Source: Pagrus major
Lineage: Eukaryota > Chordata > Actinopteri > Spariformes > Sparidae
DNA: 64,000 bases
Direction of reading: 5' to 3'
Assembly (NCBI RefSeq): GCF_040436345.1
Contig: NC_133225.1
Coordinates: forward strand, 22,920,040-22,984,039
In this document: positions 1 through 12,752 of the stretch, in pieces
How positions within the stretch are numbered: the first letter of the stretch is position 1
Layout: each line of letters starts with the position of its first letter
The notes under the pieces: generated by a model
What the model was told of the DNA's origin: nothing
Seen by the model: only the letters and a program-made list of their open reading frames with translations
The model's database searches: none
Position numbers and translations under genes: made by a program

Positions 1-2480
1 TGTTGTTTGTCAGAGATACATGGATAGGTACAGATAGATAGAAAGTGAAGCTAATACTGGAGTCTAAGCTGACATTTTTAGAACAGAACGTGCTTAATAC
101 TAAATTCCATTTTAAGAAACCTATATGCTGACTGAGGAACTGAAAATAGCTATAAACCCCACCTGACATGCATCCTGCGTATGCCTGAATAAAAACGCCC
201 AGTAATCCTTTAAGCCAATAAATGCAGGACACATACACAAAGGACACCAGAGGACAGAAGTCAAACACTGTTACCTGAGCTGTCCCCAAAAATACCATGT
301 GGGTGCCGAGAGCATTTACCTTCCTCTTTTCTTTCCATTCAGCAGCATTCAGCTGAAGTCAAAGTATTCAGAGCGTTTGAGGGCTTTGTTTTTTTACATT
401 GAAGCTTGTGGAGATATATCGCCTGAAATGTATTCTCTGCATGTTGGTCTAAGGTGAAACATAAGAATACACACTGTCAATAGCTGCTGACAGGAAAATA
501 TGAAACATTATCTTTCACTAAATTTCAGAGGGAATTAATGTACCTTTTACAATTATATTTATATATTTATACTATTACATTTATTTGACAGTTACTTGGC
601 GGATCAACATTTTATAGTAACAGTAACAGTTTTCCTGCATGTGTTGCAGGTCCTGTTTAGTGTTAGTACACTACTGTACATTTCTGTTACTGTATTCATT
701 ACTGTAGTTTCCACATTAAAATTTTGCCCTAATTTCATACCAGAATGAAAGAAACTTGCCATATTGAAAAAAAAACCCTTTAACAGGAGAAAAAAGATGG
801 AACAAACCTCAGGAAGAGCCCCAGAAGAGGGATCCCTCCCCAGAACTGATGTCGCATGTACAGAACAGAACAACAAAATCACAGTTTACAAATTTCTTTG
901 ACAAAATATCTGATACATGGAAATTATATAAAATATATGTGAAGAGCTTTTAATAAAGTGTTGGGGACAAAATCAGCCATTCCAAAACATGTGGTCGAGA
1001 CATGACACCTTTGCTAGTGTAGGTGAGAAAACATGATCAGTTTACAAAATATGCATGGTGATATATTAAACTACCCATCCTGTCAACATTAAAGCATTAT
1101 GTAGAAATTGCAACATCACTGTTGTAAATACAAATCGCAGGTCTGTCACAACTTGTCAGACGTAATGTAGGTGCTAACTACAAACAAAACTCATTACATC
1201 ATAACAATGTTAGGTGTTGAAATTTGTGTCTTGAAGTAAACATGGATGTAACACTGTGATCCTACCCTCTCACTGAAGTTACACAGTGTAGAAAAAAGTG
1301 GTGGGGGGGGGAGGAGTGGCTGTGACAGAGACACCATTCACCTTATTACAAGACACTCTACCATCAATATGATTTTGAAGCTGTTGTTGTAAAAAGGTTA
1401 CATAATATATCGGTAGTAATACTCCAATCGTGTATTGATGACACTCTGAAAGGGGCATTTTGTATCATAAGTGATTTGACCTTTGAGACTGAGCACTTTT
1501 TCTGCTGAGACTACTTCTGTAGCCCACTTAAACCTGAGTAAGATTTTGAATGCAAGACTTTTAGGGTTTTTTTACATTGCAGTTTTATAGTTTTACCTAT
1601 GTAAAATCTCCACTCTTCTTCTACCACGAACAAGCAGGAATTCTTACAAGATGAGGACATCTTGTTACAAAACTAAAAAAATTACATTTTTTGATTTGAC
1701 CTGGTGGTCAACCCTTAATTCTTCCATGATCTGAAGAACTTCAGTGCCTCACCATAAAGAATTCATCTTGTCATGTTTGCTGTAGATATTTGTGAAAACT
1801 GTGAAAAGATGTACGGATGCTCGGATTTTCCATCTTTGATCTGTTTTTATACTCACTTAAACATTTGTACATGTTTGTGAACATAAAAATAAATGTCTCC
1901 TAAATTTAAAGCTACTTGTGGGCACTTATAAAAGGAAACCCATAGTTTAAAAAGGAATGAGAGACTACAGTGTGATGTTTGTGTTGAAAATAATGGAGAA
2001 GCACATGATAAAGCATCACTAAACATTCCCCACCCTTAGCTAGAGGTGTTTTGTGCTTTAAAAGATTCCCATCATGTGTTCCTTTTCGTGTGAAGCTCCA
2101 GATGCCTTGCAGAACTTTGAATTCCAGACAAGATCCTTTTATTTGAGAGTTCATCTCAGGGATATAGTTAACTCTTGATGTGCTGTTTACAGGAGTGAAA
2201 TACAACACAGTAGCTGTGTGTACTGCTTCTGAGAAGAAGAGGCTCTTATTTTAACTTTCTAAAGTTATGAATAAAGTGTTTTGTTCTCTCTCTCCCTTTA
2301 TCTTTCTCTCTATCCCTCTCCCTGCCTTCATTGGGCCGTCATCAAGTGGCTCGGCTTCTAATTCCTGAGGTGAAATCCTCTTAGGATCTATGCTCTATTT
2401 CTGTTCTATAGGGTCTTTTTTGAAATCTCCATTAGACCAAGCTCATTGGCTGGCAAAGACACGTGCATGAACACAAAAAC
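1..2480. other. Non-coding region upstream of pdc
   Basis: I see no convincing coding exon on either strand. The stretch is AT-rich. Around 545-590 there are three ATTTA pentamers and at 952-957 an AATAAA, so the left part could be the distal 3' UTR of a gene lying before the window. By human synteny that gene would be ptgs2, but no coding sequence is present to show it. A homopolymeric G run sits near 1300. From about 2280 to 2330 there is a pyrimidine-rich TCTC/CCCT stretch, and the pdc promoter should follow it. Confidence 0.4.
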
Positions 2481-2489
2481 ACACACTGT

Positions 2490-2583
2490 CCAGCAACAGA
2501 TAGCTCAGTGAAGTGATCGAGTGCAGGACCAGTGCAAGGTTTACCTACTGAATCAAAGGGAGGACTTCACTGTGACGTGGGAG
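2490..2583 (+). promoter_or_regulatory. pdc: Putative pdc 5' non-coding first exon and promoter-proximal region
   Basis: A good splice donor (GAG|gtaagaa) ends at 2583, and the next acceptor that makes sense is the one before the pdc start codon at 3970. Phosducin genes normally begin with a non-coding exon, so the sequence just before 2583 is the likely 5' UTR exon. I see no clear TATA box. The transcription start is a guess. CRX/OTX-like TAATCC sites, expected for a photoreceptor gene, are not obvious here. Retinal RNA evidence would fix the start. Confidence 0.35.
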
Positions 2584-3985
2584 GTAAGAAAAACTCTCTT
2601 GTTTTTTGAAGATAGTGGAGTGAAATGAGATGAAACTTTGAGTATAAATGTTTGAAAATGGAAAGTTTAATTTTGAAGCTTTATGGTCTGTATGTTTTTA
2701 CATACATTTGACACTGACTTTGTCGGCCATTTGGGATTTTTCATGCATATAATTAGCCACTTACAGTACGTTAGAACATTAGGTATCATATAGAGAGGTT
2801 CTTTAGTAATTAGTTTCCTTCTTGTTTTAAGGTAAATCATGAACAAACAATCTTTTATTCTGAAACTAAACTTAGTCATGGGTCTGTGTCAAATTGAAAG
2901 TCAGCTGTTTACAACAGTTTATTGTCTTGTGTCCTGCTCACACACACATACAGAACTGAAACATTTACCCAAGACTGCATTTGCTCATGCTAGAACTAAT
3001 CACTGCAAATCTCCATTTGTGGATTTGGGGGTCATGGAGGTGGCCACAAAGATCATCAACCCAGGTCAGCACCCTGACTGCACGCAGGGAGGAAGACTAC
3101 AGTAAATGAAACAGTGGACATAGGCCAGGAGATACTGGATCTGCTTACGTCACACACATCTAATGACACCACAGACATTACAAAGCAGTGAGAGAAGAGT
3201 GACCACAGGATAACTTGTACTGAAAATGCATTGACCAAAGACACTTTATGCACAAATGATAACCAAGAATATAATATGAAACCTAAAAGAATAAAATGTG
3301 TTAATTTTCTTAATATATAAATATTCATAAAATGTGTTTAAAAAAACTACATATACAATTGAAATGCACACATCGTTCGTGTACACTTTTGTTTTGTTTT
3401 TATCTTTAAGGTTTCATGTTAGTTTCAGTTGCCTATCCCATCTGCCCCATCTTAAAACAACAGTGAGCAGGAGAGAGATCTGTTGCAGTTGAGTAATCCT
3501 CTTAGACTGCATTAATTAAATTAAGTATCATGAGACTAACTTTGTATCCAGTAGATCCGTCACAGTGCAAAGATTTTAAATCTGTAGCTTTAGAGTTGAG
3601 AACAAACCAGTTTTACAGACCATGAACACCTTACAGAAGTAACATTATTATGGAAATAGACAAGCGTTCTGCTTCAACGTATCATTATGAAGTAAATGTT
3701 GATTGTAAGATGTAATAGATATAGAATAATGAAGCCATCTGCATTTTCATTGGTTCCCTAAAAACCTCACGATCATCGTTTTTCCTGTGTTGTTGTTACT
3801 TGTGACTTTGCGGAAAACAGAAACAATCCAGTTGTCTTTGCAACAGCGGTGCCCTAGGGGATGAAAGTTTTCTGTTACCACTTTAAGCATCGAAAGCATA
3901 CCGTAACCACATAACATGAATGACCTCTTTTACATTTACCAGTCTGACTGTCATTTTGTTGTCTTTCAGGGAGCTAACCAGAAAA

Positions 3986-5603
3986 ATGTCTGACAGAGTG
4001 ATTGACTTGGAAGAGACCGCAACCCACACAGGTGAGTCGAAGCATTGTTTTCAAACATTGCACGGTAACTGAGCTTCTTAACAACCTGGTGGTTTGTGCC
4101 TGTGCCTCATCGATCTAATGTTTAGTCATTGCCATTAATATTGTTTGCTTTACAAGTAGAAAAAAAAGATTGATCACATGTCAGTTGGCTCTAAACAGAC
4201 AACAGAATGACCAGAGTAAAGTAGGTTACAGATCTGTGAAGATTTGGCAGTTTAACTGACGCTCTAATCTTCTTTTTCTTATGCAACAGTGGTGCAATTA
4301 GTGTGCTTCCAGGACGGTTGGGATGAAGCTTTAATCCCCAAATTAAAACGGGAGACAATGCCTACCAATGATTCATAGCTGCCTAGTCACTAAGCTTTAA
4401 ATCATTCATATATATATTTATATTCATATCATTGATTATTTGGGGACAGCTGTGGCTCAGGAGGTAGAATGGGTCGTCCAGTAATCAGAAGGTCGCTGAT
4501 TCAATTCCCGCTTCCCTTTGCTGCATGTCCAAGTATCCTTGAGCACGATACTGAACCCCGAAATTGCTCCTGATGAGCAGGTTGGCACCTTGCATGCCAG
4601 CCTCTGCCATCAGTGTATGAATGTATGTGTGAATGGGTGAATGTGACAAGTGTTGTAAAGCACTTCGCATGCCTCTGTCTGCCTTTATACTGGCTTACTA
4701 GATAGTTTGAGCATAGTTTCATAGTTAAAGCCTCATTAACTGAAAAAAAATACTATTTGCCTTCTCCAAAGGTCCAAAGGGAGTCATCAATGACTGGAGG
4801 AGGTTTAAGTTGGAGAGTATGGACCAGGATAACTTGCCTCCTGCAAAAAAGGAACTGCTGAGACAAATGTCATCCCCGAGCAGGCCGAAAGATGACTCCA
4901 GAGCAAACCTTAACCGCAAGGTAACACTGAAAACAGCAAAGATGGCAGAGTTTTTCTGTGATAGGCAGCAGACACTGTGCTTTGATTGAGATTTCTAGGC
5001 ACTGAGCATTATGACACATGCTATATCACTCTTATAACCATTAGAAATGGCAAATTGTAATGATATTGTTTTAATGTCATTTTTCAGATGAGTGTCCAAG
5101 AGTATGAACTTCTCAAGGAGGAGGATGAGGGATGTCTAAAGAAATACCGAAAGCGGTGCATGCAGGAGATGCATGATAAACTCAGCTTCGGGCCCAAGTT
5201 TGAAGGTGTGCATGACCTGGACAGCGGAGAGGCCTTCCTGGAAGTCATTGAGAAGGAGCATTACAGCACAGTGGTGGTTGTCCACATCTACAAGATTGGG
5301 GTCAAAGGTTGTGAGGAGCTCAACAACTGCCTGGACTGCCTGGCCACTGAGTATCCCACCGTAAAGTTCTGCAGGATCGATGCTGTCTCATCCGGTGCCG
5401 CTGAGCGCTTCTCAGATGAGGTTTTGCCTACACTGCTGGTGTACAAGGCCGGAGAGCTGCTAGGGAACTTCCTGGCCTGCACGCAGCACCTAAACGAGGA
5501 GTTCTTCGCCACTGATGTGGAGGCTTTCCTCAACAGCTATGGCGTGCTGCCAGAGAAAGAGATGCCTGGTGCGGAAGACGAGGAAGAAAATGATGTAGAA
5601 TAA
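3986..5603 (+). CDS. pdc: Phosducin, retinal G-protein beta-gamma regulator
   Basis: Three coding exons: 3986-4031, 4772-4920 and 5088-5603. They splice to 236 codons; human phosducin has 246. The start [16 protein letters not shown] is followed by the G-beta-gamma-binding helix [16 protein letters not shown] at about residues 16-31, and then the PKA target NRKMS with Ser67 spanning the last splice junction. The last exon encodes the thioredoxin-like domain ([40 protein letters not shown]) and the acidic tail ending in NDVE. Known role: phosducin binds transducin beta-gamma in rods and cones, and phosphorylation by PKA weakens this. All boundaries are GT-AG and the frame is kept. The gene lies upstream of tpr, as in other vertebrates. 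Teleosts may carry two copies (pdca, pdcb); I cannot tell which this is. Confidence 0.97.
4442..4670 (+). mobile_element. tRNA-derived SINE in a pdc intron
   Basis: The head has a Pol III A box (TGGCTCAGGAGG at 4453-4464) and a B-box-like GATTCAATTCC at about 4498. A body follows that is common in teleost genomes (TGAACCCCGAAATTGCTCC and GTGAATGGGTGAATGTG, ending near TGTTGTAAAGCAC). It sits in sense orientation in the intron between pdc coding exons 1 and 2. Reading frames across it are spurious. Confidence 0.8.
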
Positions 5604-6545
5604 CAAGCTGCTGAGGAAGAAAGGAAGCTGTATAAAGACCTATGAAAGACAAGGCTGTGGCAAATAGACAAACCATTACATCTCCACTAGCTCACTAGTA
5701 TTTGAGGAATGTTGTCTAAAGGAGAAATTTTACATCCACCAGCTGAAGAAACCTCAATGTCCCAGATATGGGCGCTCTCAGATTTGAGTGTTGATTAAAG
5801 TAAGGTGAGGAGATACAATGCTTATTTATTTATAAATCACAAATCCTTTCACCCCCACCACAAACAAAAGCCAAAACCAGCTTACTGTAAATTAAAGTAA
5901 TTTCATTGTTTTATTTTGTAATGATAAGAAATATTACATGCTGTATGTTGTAAAAATGTAATAATTCAAATCTTTTTTTTTAGCATTTGATTAGTTTGAT
6001 CTGTACACTAGTTATAGTTATAAAGTTATTTATAAATCCAGGGTTTGTACATGTGACATCCTTTAATGTGATACAATATTTAAACACATATCCATGAGGT
6101 CTCTGTGTTTTCTTGCCAAAAAAAAAAAAAACTTTAAAGAGATAAACAGAACAGAAACTCAGAGGATTTAAGAGGCCAAAGCACTCTGGATGTGGAAACA
6201 TTTACATGTAAACATTTCTTCCGTTACTTACCCCTGTAGCTTCTTAAGCCAGTGAGGTGGGAGGTGCATGCTGTGTCTGGAAAAAACATCCACATGCCTC
6301 TGACATTTCACCGTCACCATCCATGTCTGTGTATTTTTGATTGTGAAAGCAGGAGAAAGTCATGGGAATACACAAAAAGGAAAGCGTGGGTCTTGGGTTT
6401 TCTTAGTGTGGTATGAATAAGGCAAGTCCCTGACTCGACATGATGGTTAATAACGTCATCGTCATATTTGATTTGGGATGTGGTTACCATTTAAAAATGT
6501 GCACTGGGAAATTATGAAATATAACCTAATATACATGTTGTCCAG

Positions 6546-6561
6546 AATAAACTAAGAATAA
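6546..6561 (+). terminator. pdc: pdc polyadenylation signals
   Basis: The signal AATAAA at 6546-6551 is followed closely by a second AATAAA-type hexamer (GAATAAAAGG, about 6556-6561). These are the first canonical signals after the stop codon at 5601-5603, giving a 3' UTR of roughly 0.95 kb. The 3' UTR includes AT-rich runs and a poly-A tract at about 6119-6131. Confidence 0.55.
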
Positions 6562-6664
6562 AAGGACATAAGATAGTAAAGTTTTGATTTGCATTTTATT
6601 GATATATGATAGTAGAAGTTCTGCTTCACAAATTTTCACAAATCTGACATAAAGTGGTGATTAG

Positions 6665-6960
6665 GGAGCTTTAAAGGAGCACTATGTTACAGTTTGTATT
6701 AATCACCTTTTAATTGGCCATATGTGAGCAGATTGTAATGCAACGTGAAAAATTAGACCTTCCCTGTCTGTCTCTGTTGAATATACAAGCCTGTAGATGA
6801 TTTGTTGAAGTCGTTTAATGCTGCTGGACTGGATTTCTGAAGTACTTGAGTTTGATTTTCCGTGATAGTCCAAAGGACGTGACTTTATGCACGTTCTCCA
6901 GTACCTTGTCTTAGTGCCAGAGAGCAACAGTAGCTAACATTAGTTTAGAAATTGAGTCCG
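6665..6960. repeat. Possible dispersed teleost repeat
   Basis: It begins with TTTAAAGGAGCACTATGTTACAG, which resembles the GCACTATGTAG terminus of the MITE at 14181-14406, and ends near CAGTAGCTAACATTAG. I could not pair it with an opposite terminus, so the element is either degraded or only superficially similar. Confidence 0.3.
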
Positions 6961-6994
6961 CTAACATAAACTAACAACCAGCTTCTAACACAAC

Positions 6995-7185
6995 CTTTGA
7001 AGGTACTGGTGGGTGGATTTTTTCACCTTTGGACGGGGTCAGGCTTATCATTTCCCCCTGCTTCCAGTCTTTGTGCTCAGATAAGCTAACCCGCTGCAGG
7101 GTATAACTATATATTCAACATACAGATGTTTATCTACCTCTTGGCAAGAAAGCAAACAGGCATATTTCCAAAAATGCCTTCCTCT
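6995..7185 (+). repeat. Teleost interspersed repeat fragment
   Basis: The phrases TTTCCCCCTGCTTCCAGTC, CAGATAAGCTAACC and CTTGGCAAGAAAGCAAACAGGC recur in this order in many fish genomes. They mark an old unclassified dispersed repeat. No coding potential. Confidence 0.5.
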
Positions 7186-10100
7186 GGTCTTAAATGCGAT
7201 TCCTTCTCACAGATTGAGCGTTGCAAAACTCACCACTTCGATCACCACCATTAGCTTAAGATTGTTACAGGAGATTCAGCCAAGAATGAGGTTCCACCAT
7301 TCAATTGCTGTCTTTAGACCACCAACAACAAAATCTAGAGTCCAGAAGGGGGTCCTTACTTAACCCCTCTGTTTTTGAGGAACTGTCTTATGCTTTTATA
7401 CAAACAAAGTCCAAAACTTTGACTGAACCTCAGTTTTCATAATGACTGTAATTTTAGGAATATTGCTAAACATAGCAACTAAAAGGACATATATCGCATC
7501 TCTACTTTTTCACATGAATTCTGCAAGAATCCATATCATCACACATCAGTGTTCAAAAGAGAAGCACCAAGGTAAGAAAACTGCAAAATGCACACATGCA
7601 GGGTTACATACCACTGCAGAGGACGTCTCTCTTCCCTCCTGTTGAAGCAGGCTATCACATGTTAAATAACCTCATCTGTTGGTGTTGTAACTCAGACTTG
7701 ACTCCCATGTGACCCCAATAGGCTGCAGGCATGCCAAAACCACAACATAAAAGCCGGTTAGGATTTTCAGTAAAGACTTGCAATACTAACCCACAATTTG
7801 ATATGTCATGCATTAAATTGAGTTGCCTCCTATCTGCAGAAACTGCCAAACACATTACCACAAACACATCCACTGCTACTGTAGGAAACAGGCTTGCAAC
7901 AAAGGCAGCTTGTTGGCTCCAGGTTTCTATATTATCAACATACAGTAGAGCCAGTTCAACTTTGTCTTTTTTAAAAACTTGCTGAGTTATATATCTTGAA
8001 TCTCCCGGCAGTCCAGAGTCTGACAATAGCTATTTGATAATCAGGACAATGGCCTGAATAAAACGTTTCCATTGTACTTTTCTGCAAATCATAGATACGT
8101 TAAATTTGTATGTTTCATACATATTATATCAACATTTCTACAATACCTTTCACATCATGTGTCGATCAGCTGACCACTGTCGGAGACAACTGTTCGCTTA
8201 CCATTTGAACCAGCAACCATCAGGACATTTTGCAGCCATATTTGTGCAAACAAGACTGGGTAATTCCAACATATCTGTGGTTTGCAGAAATGTACTATGC
8301 AAACATTTATTCTGGCAATGGTGTTGTTTATTGTTGGCTTTCTGCTTCTTTTTCTATTCAGCTGAATCAACACTTGTTGCAGCCTCACTTTTATCATGCT
8401 TAACAGTCATAATGTCAGATAGCAGCATGTAGGGGTATGAAGAGTATTATTTGATGATGTGTAGTGCAGACATATCTCCTGAGATAATCAGGCCAATCGT
8501 TTTAAAGGATTAAGGTTGTAGCTTTGGTAGTAGTGATTTTATACCTGCTCAGGTCCAAAGACAAAAGAAGGGTTATGGTCATCACAATCAGTTCAACTCA
8601 AATAGATTTATTGGCATTCATTTTTCATGAATAATGTTGTCAAAGCATCAAAATAAAAACATTTGTCCAAATATTTGCATAGTTCACTACAGTGACCTCT
8701 GTTAAATTAAAAAAACATGGGGTTATGCACTGTACGACAGCTTTACACCTTTGCGAAAACACCTCCAAACACATCCCAAGGCGTCTACCTTTAAGTGGTT
8801 TGATGTTGGTAAATTCCAATAATCTCTGACATATTGCCTGCAAAGGTGCACTTGATTTCTAATTATTTAGAACTGGAGAGCGAGTTAACTGTGACACGCT
8901 AACACATATTTCTCTGAGGATATACATGTGTCTGTGTTTCCACAGTACCGCATCTGGCACAGCTTGCATACCCTCTAGCGGGTAACACCTCACTTTCACA
9001 CAGTAGCGTGCCTGAGATTTATCAAAACCTTTTGGATACCTCCCACTAGACTTTTTTTTTCTGAGGACAAGAGGTTTTCCTGCAGGGCCCAAACATGTCA
9101 GCCAGACTGGTTGCTGTGGACCTAGACTAGCATTCACTGTAACAATGTAAAAAGAAAAAAAAAAGTATGGAATTGTTTCTGTTTATTTTACAGATTTTCC
9201 TTGTGTTTTTGAAATACAAAAAATATCCATAAAATTTAATAGCATGCCCAATGTAAAATAACTGTAACTGTGAATTACCATAAAAATGTCAATTTTTTTA
9301 ACAGAAAATGACTTACTTTGAAATGTTCAATTCAAGGTTAATACTGTAATTATGTTTGTTAACTTCGATAAAATTTGCGACAATCAACACTAAAAGAAGT
9401 ATTGATTCTAAAGTTGCATTTACAAGTAAGAATTTTCTTTACGGAAGATTACTGTTTTTTTTGTTTTACGCCCCTTGCTGCGAGAATATTGCCTTTTTTT
9501 AAGATTATTTTTTCTAAATTGTGAGTGGTAGCCAACCAGTCAAAACATCTTATTTTGACTGTTCCTGCAGTGCATGTGAGCCACCACTGGCCACCACTGG
9601 GGATAGGCCTATGAGCCTCAGCCATACTTGTACAGTATATGTGGCATTCAAGGACTTGCAGTGAGTGACATAGAAACCACTTTTAGAGCAAGGGTTAAGA
9701 GATACAGATACACTTCAATATGACTCATCTTTAAGGTCAGAATAAACAATTAACCATTAGCCAGTGATAAGGCGTGTTTTGCCTCAATATTCAACATATT
9801 CATCACCAGTGCGTGGACTTCTTCTAAGAAGCTGGTTATCTTTGTGAGTAAAATAAAAAACAGTTCTTGCGCATTTCAAAACGCATTTCAAACTCTGTGA
9901 ACTTGGAACAGGCACTTGGCCCAGTGCATGATCTGACTCATCACCGATGTTTACCTCAATGTTTACCCCCACAGTGACCACCTGATCCCACCCCCATTTC
10001 TGACGTTGTAATCCTGTCTCTTTGTTTACACTGCTCCGCTAATTGGAGAACTTTTGTGATTTTTGTGTTTGGACTCTTGGAAAGCCCAGCTACCACGCTC

Positions 10101-10559
10101 TAGTTCACCCAAATAAAAAACAATTTCACTGAGGTGATGTCATGACATGGCAGTGGAGGCACACATGGCCCCCGTGACCAAATATGGAGAGTGGAAGTGG
10201 GCGAGATGACATAACTACAAACTGTGCTCATGAACGTATTTTAAGTCATCGTGTTTAGACATTTGTAAGATCCTTGTGACTCATTATTTTTAATGATGAA
10301 GTGATGGTGTAAATGTTATCATTTGACTCATTTGCAGCAGATGAAAATAAGTCTTCTGAGAAAACAAACAGCTCCTTTTCATATGAGTGGAATGAGTAGG
10401 CGTAAGGACACCACACATCAACACAGAATACTATTATCACTAAAACAAAGGTGGAGTGAGCAAACTGTTAAAGCTAACTAGAGGGGCGATGTGAGATAAG
10501 AGTCAGGGGTATGGGGATGAGAATGAGTAAAAAAGCTGTAAATTACTGTGTACATATAA
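7186..10559. other. Gene-free intergenic stretch between pdc and tpr
   Basis: Reading frames here (for example 7655-8026 on the minus strand) are isolated. They lack splice-compatible partners and resemble no protein family I recognise. The stretch around 9130-9320 is A/T-rich, with CTGTAAAT/TTACAG-type motifs common in fish repeats. Human synteny predicts odr4 on the minus strand here, but no odr4 exon can be read. Confidence 0.5.
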
Positions 10560-10567
10560 CCCCCACA

Positions 10568-10985
10568 CAGAGATGGGAAGTAACGAGGTACAAATTCTTC
10601 ATTCCTGTACTTCAGTAGATTTATCAGGTACCTGATCATCACTTGAGTACTTATTTTCCTGACAACTTTTTACTTTTCATCCCTACATTTTAACACAAAT
10701 ATCTTTACTTTTGTTGTTTTAGTTTTAATACATTTGAGAGGAATTATCTTCTCTTTTTTTTATTAAATGAAATATGAAAATATTCACGTTCGGTTAGCTT
10801 TGCACAGAAATGGCCAGTAGAAATGTCCTTCACAGGAATACTTTTTACTTTTATACTTTGAGTACTTTTACTTGAGTTTAGAAGTTGAATCAGTATTTCT
10901 ACTTTTACCAGAGTCTTTTTTTAAAAAAAACACAAGTATCTATACTTCTACTTGAGAAATGATGTATTCACTTTCGCCATCTCTG
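10568..10985. mobile_element. Non-autonomous hAT-type DNA transposon (418 bp) with 8-bp target duplication
   Basis: The ends are inverted: CAGAGATGG at 10568 and CCATCTCTG ending at 10985. Both sides are flanked by the identical octamer CCCCCACA (10560-10567 and 10986-10993). Inverted termini plus a perfect 8-bp duplication are the hallmark of hAT insertion. The interior is the AAGTAC/CTTGAGTAC-rich sequence abundant in teleosts. It contains no transposase, so it depended on an autonomous relative. The perfect duplication suggests a fairly recent insertion or good preservation. Confidence 0.88.
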
Positions 10986-12227
10986 CCCCCACATCACAGT
11001 CCAACCTTCTGGTGTCTCATCACGCTTCAGTGATTTTAATAATTGTTTGAATGAATGGGAAATAGATTAATGGACTAATGCAGGGATGGGTGGATGGATG
11101 AAAATGTCTAAATCATTACACATCCAAAAGAGCTTTTGAATGTGTGTCATACTGTAGGTGACAGATCACTGTTGCGTTTGTTCAGTGTTACATGGACTTT
11201 ACAAAGGAAACTCGTCCCTATGAATCACACCACTTCAAACACCATAGATGCATTGTGTAGGTGCCCATGCTCCGAGGTTTAATTCTTACGACAAGTGCTG
11301 ACAACAACCAACATGGCTGACTCAGATTAAGAGGTTTGCACAGCAGTGTTGTATAGGTCGCTGTACATCTTGGTATCCAGGCGTGACAGCCGAGAGTAAG
11401 AAAATAGTACCGCCTGGAGCGAACATCTGCCTTAACATTGCTCGTGTTCGTGCCATCTGTCTTTTGTCTCATTATGAACCAATAAACCAGCGAGGTACAG
11501 TATTTGTCAAAACTGGTCCAGACAGGGTCTGAATACCTACCAGGCATATGTCACCAGGGACGCAGTTAATAAATAACTGAAACTGAAACCGTGGAAGTAA
11601 TTCAAAGGGTCGTGACTGAAAGGTAAAGTACATGAAACCAAATAAAACTATAAAGGTACATGAAAACACATGAAAGGAAACATGTTTGATTAATTAGACA
11701 TTCACCCTTCAAGAACTTCTTAGGAATGTCCAAAGGCATTCTCTCATACAACATTTTATTTACATGGTCTATTGTGATTGTAAGAAAATCATCAAAAACC
11801 ATTATTAAGTCTATAAGTGTGTAACTTGGACCATAGTGCTTTGAAGGGGGTGAAAACAAGATCACTCATTTGGAAATCTTTCAATGATAACATTAAAATT
11901 ATGGATTGGGTTACCCTAAGCCTCCAAACCAACAACTTCTGTAAATTGCCAAAGGTTTTACTTATTAATCTAAATTGTTATGATTTCTCTTTAATGGCAG
12001 GTATGTATTTCAGGGGAAGAACACTAAATCACTTTATTATATATACTCAAGTATACTTTATTATTAAAGATATTTAGTCAAACAATTATCAAAAAAGCTT
12101 TAAAACTGCCCTATGTGTAGTATGTGTGTAACTGTGAAATGTAAGCCCTTTCTTGAGTCATTAAACACAATAAATTCCCAGAAATATTCCGTCATGAATT
12201 AATGGTTTCTAATCCTCATCATCATCA

Positions 12228-12233
<6 letters not shown>
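10986..12233. other. Non-coding intergenic sequence
   Basis: I see no gene. Short minus-strand frames at 11218-11865 overlap one another in different frames and have no family resemblance or splice context. Confidence 0.4.

Positions 12234-12280
<47 letters not shown>
12234..12280 (+). repeat. (CT)n microsatellite
   Basis: An uninterrupted run of about 23 CT units directly before the LINE fragment. Confidence 0.95.
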
Positions 12281-12281
<1 letters not shown>

Positions 12282-12283
<2 letters not shown>

Positions 12284-12752
12284 CATCAGCATCCTCAGGA
12301 CCTTCTACAGTGGTGTGGTGGAAAGGCTTCTGACATATTGTATCTTGACATGGTCCTCCAGCTGCAGTATGTCAGACAAAAAAGCTCTGCAGAGAATAGT
12401 TAGAGGAGCTGAGAGGGTCATCGGAGTTTCCCTCCCCTCTGTCCAAGAACTCTTCCTAAGCCGTCAGGTTACGGTTCTGGAGTCTAAAAGGTCGAACAAA
12501 CAGACTAATCAACAGCTTCCTTCCACAAGCTGTTAGATTGCTGAACTGCTGATCTGGAGCATGCGCACTACTGCACTTCATGAGCCTTAGTCATAGTTTT
12601 AGTTTTAAATTATTTATAGTAATATATTGTGTGTATTTATTGTGTTCGTGTTGTGGGATCCCGGAGAAACGCAATCTCATTTTTGCTGCACTGCTTTTGT
12701 TGGTACAGCTAAATGACAATAAAGCTTTGGTTGATTGATTGATTGATTGATC
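12282..12752 (+). mobile_element. 5'-truncated LINE 3' end (Rex1/L2/CR1-like)
   Basis: One frame (about 12291-12536) reads FYSGVVERLLTYCILTW, then KALQRIVRGAERVIG and LPSVQEL. This is the typical C-terminal end of non-LTR retrotransposon reverse transcriptases in fish. A 3' UTR follows with GGGATCCCGGAGAAACGCAATC and the tail ATGACAATAAAG, then a (GATT)n run at 12731-12751. The 5' truncation and simple-repeat tail are typical of target-primed reverse transcription. The frame is interrupted soon after position 12480, so it is not active. The exact clade is uncertain. Confidence 0.78.

Noticed and set aside
4485..4722. Short minus-strand frames near 4.5 kb
   Set aside because: They lie on a tRNA-derived SINE.
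7655..8026. 123-codon open frame on the minus strand between pdc and tpr
   Set aside because: It does not resemble odr4 or any family I know, has no splice partners, and overlaps an equally long frame on the other strand.
12315..12536. Independent small gene
   Set aside because: The frame is the C-terminal remnant of a LINE reverse transcriptase, 5'-truncated and followed by a LINE-type tail.
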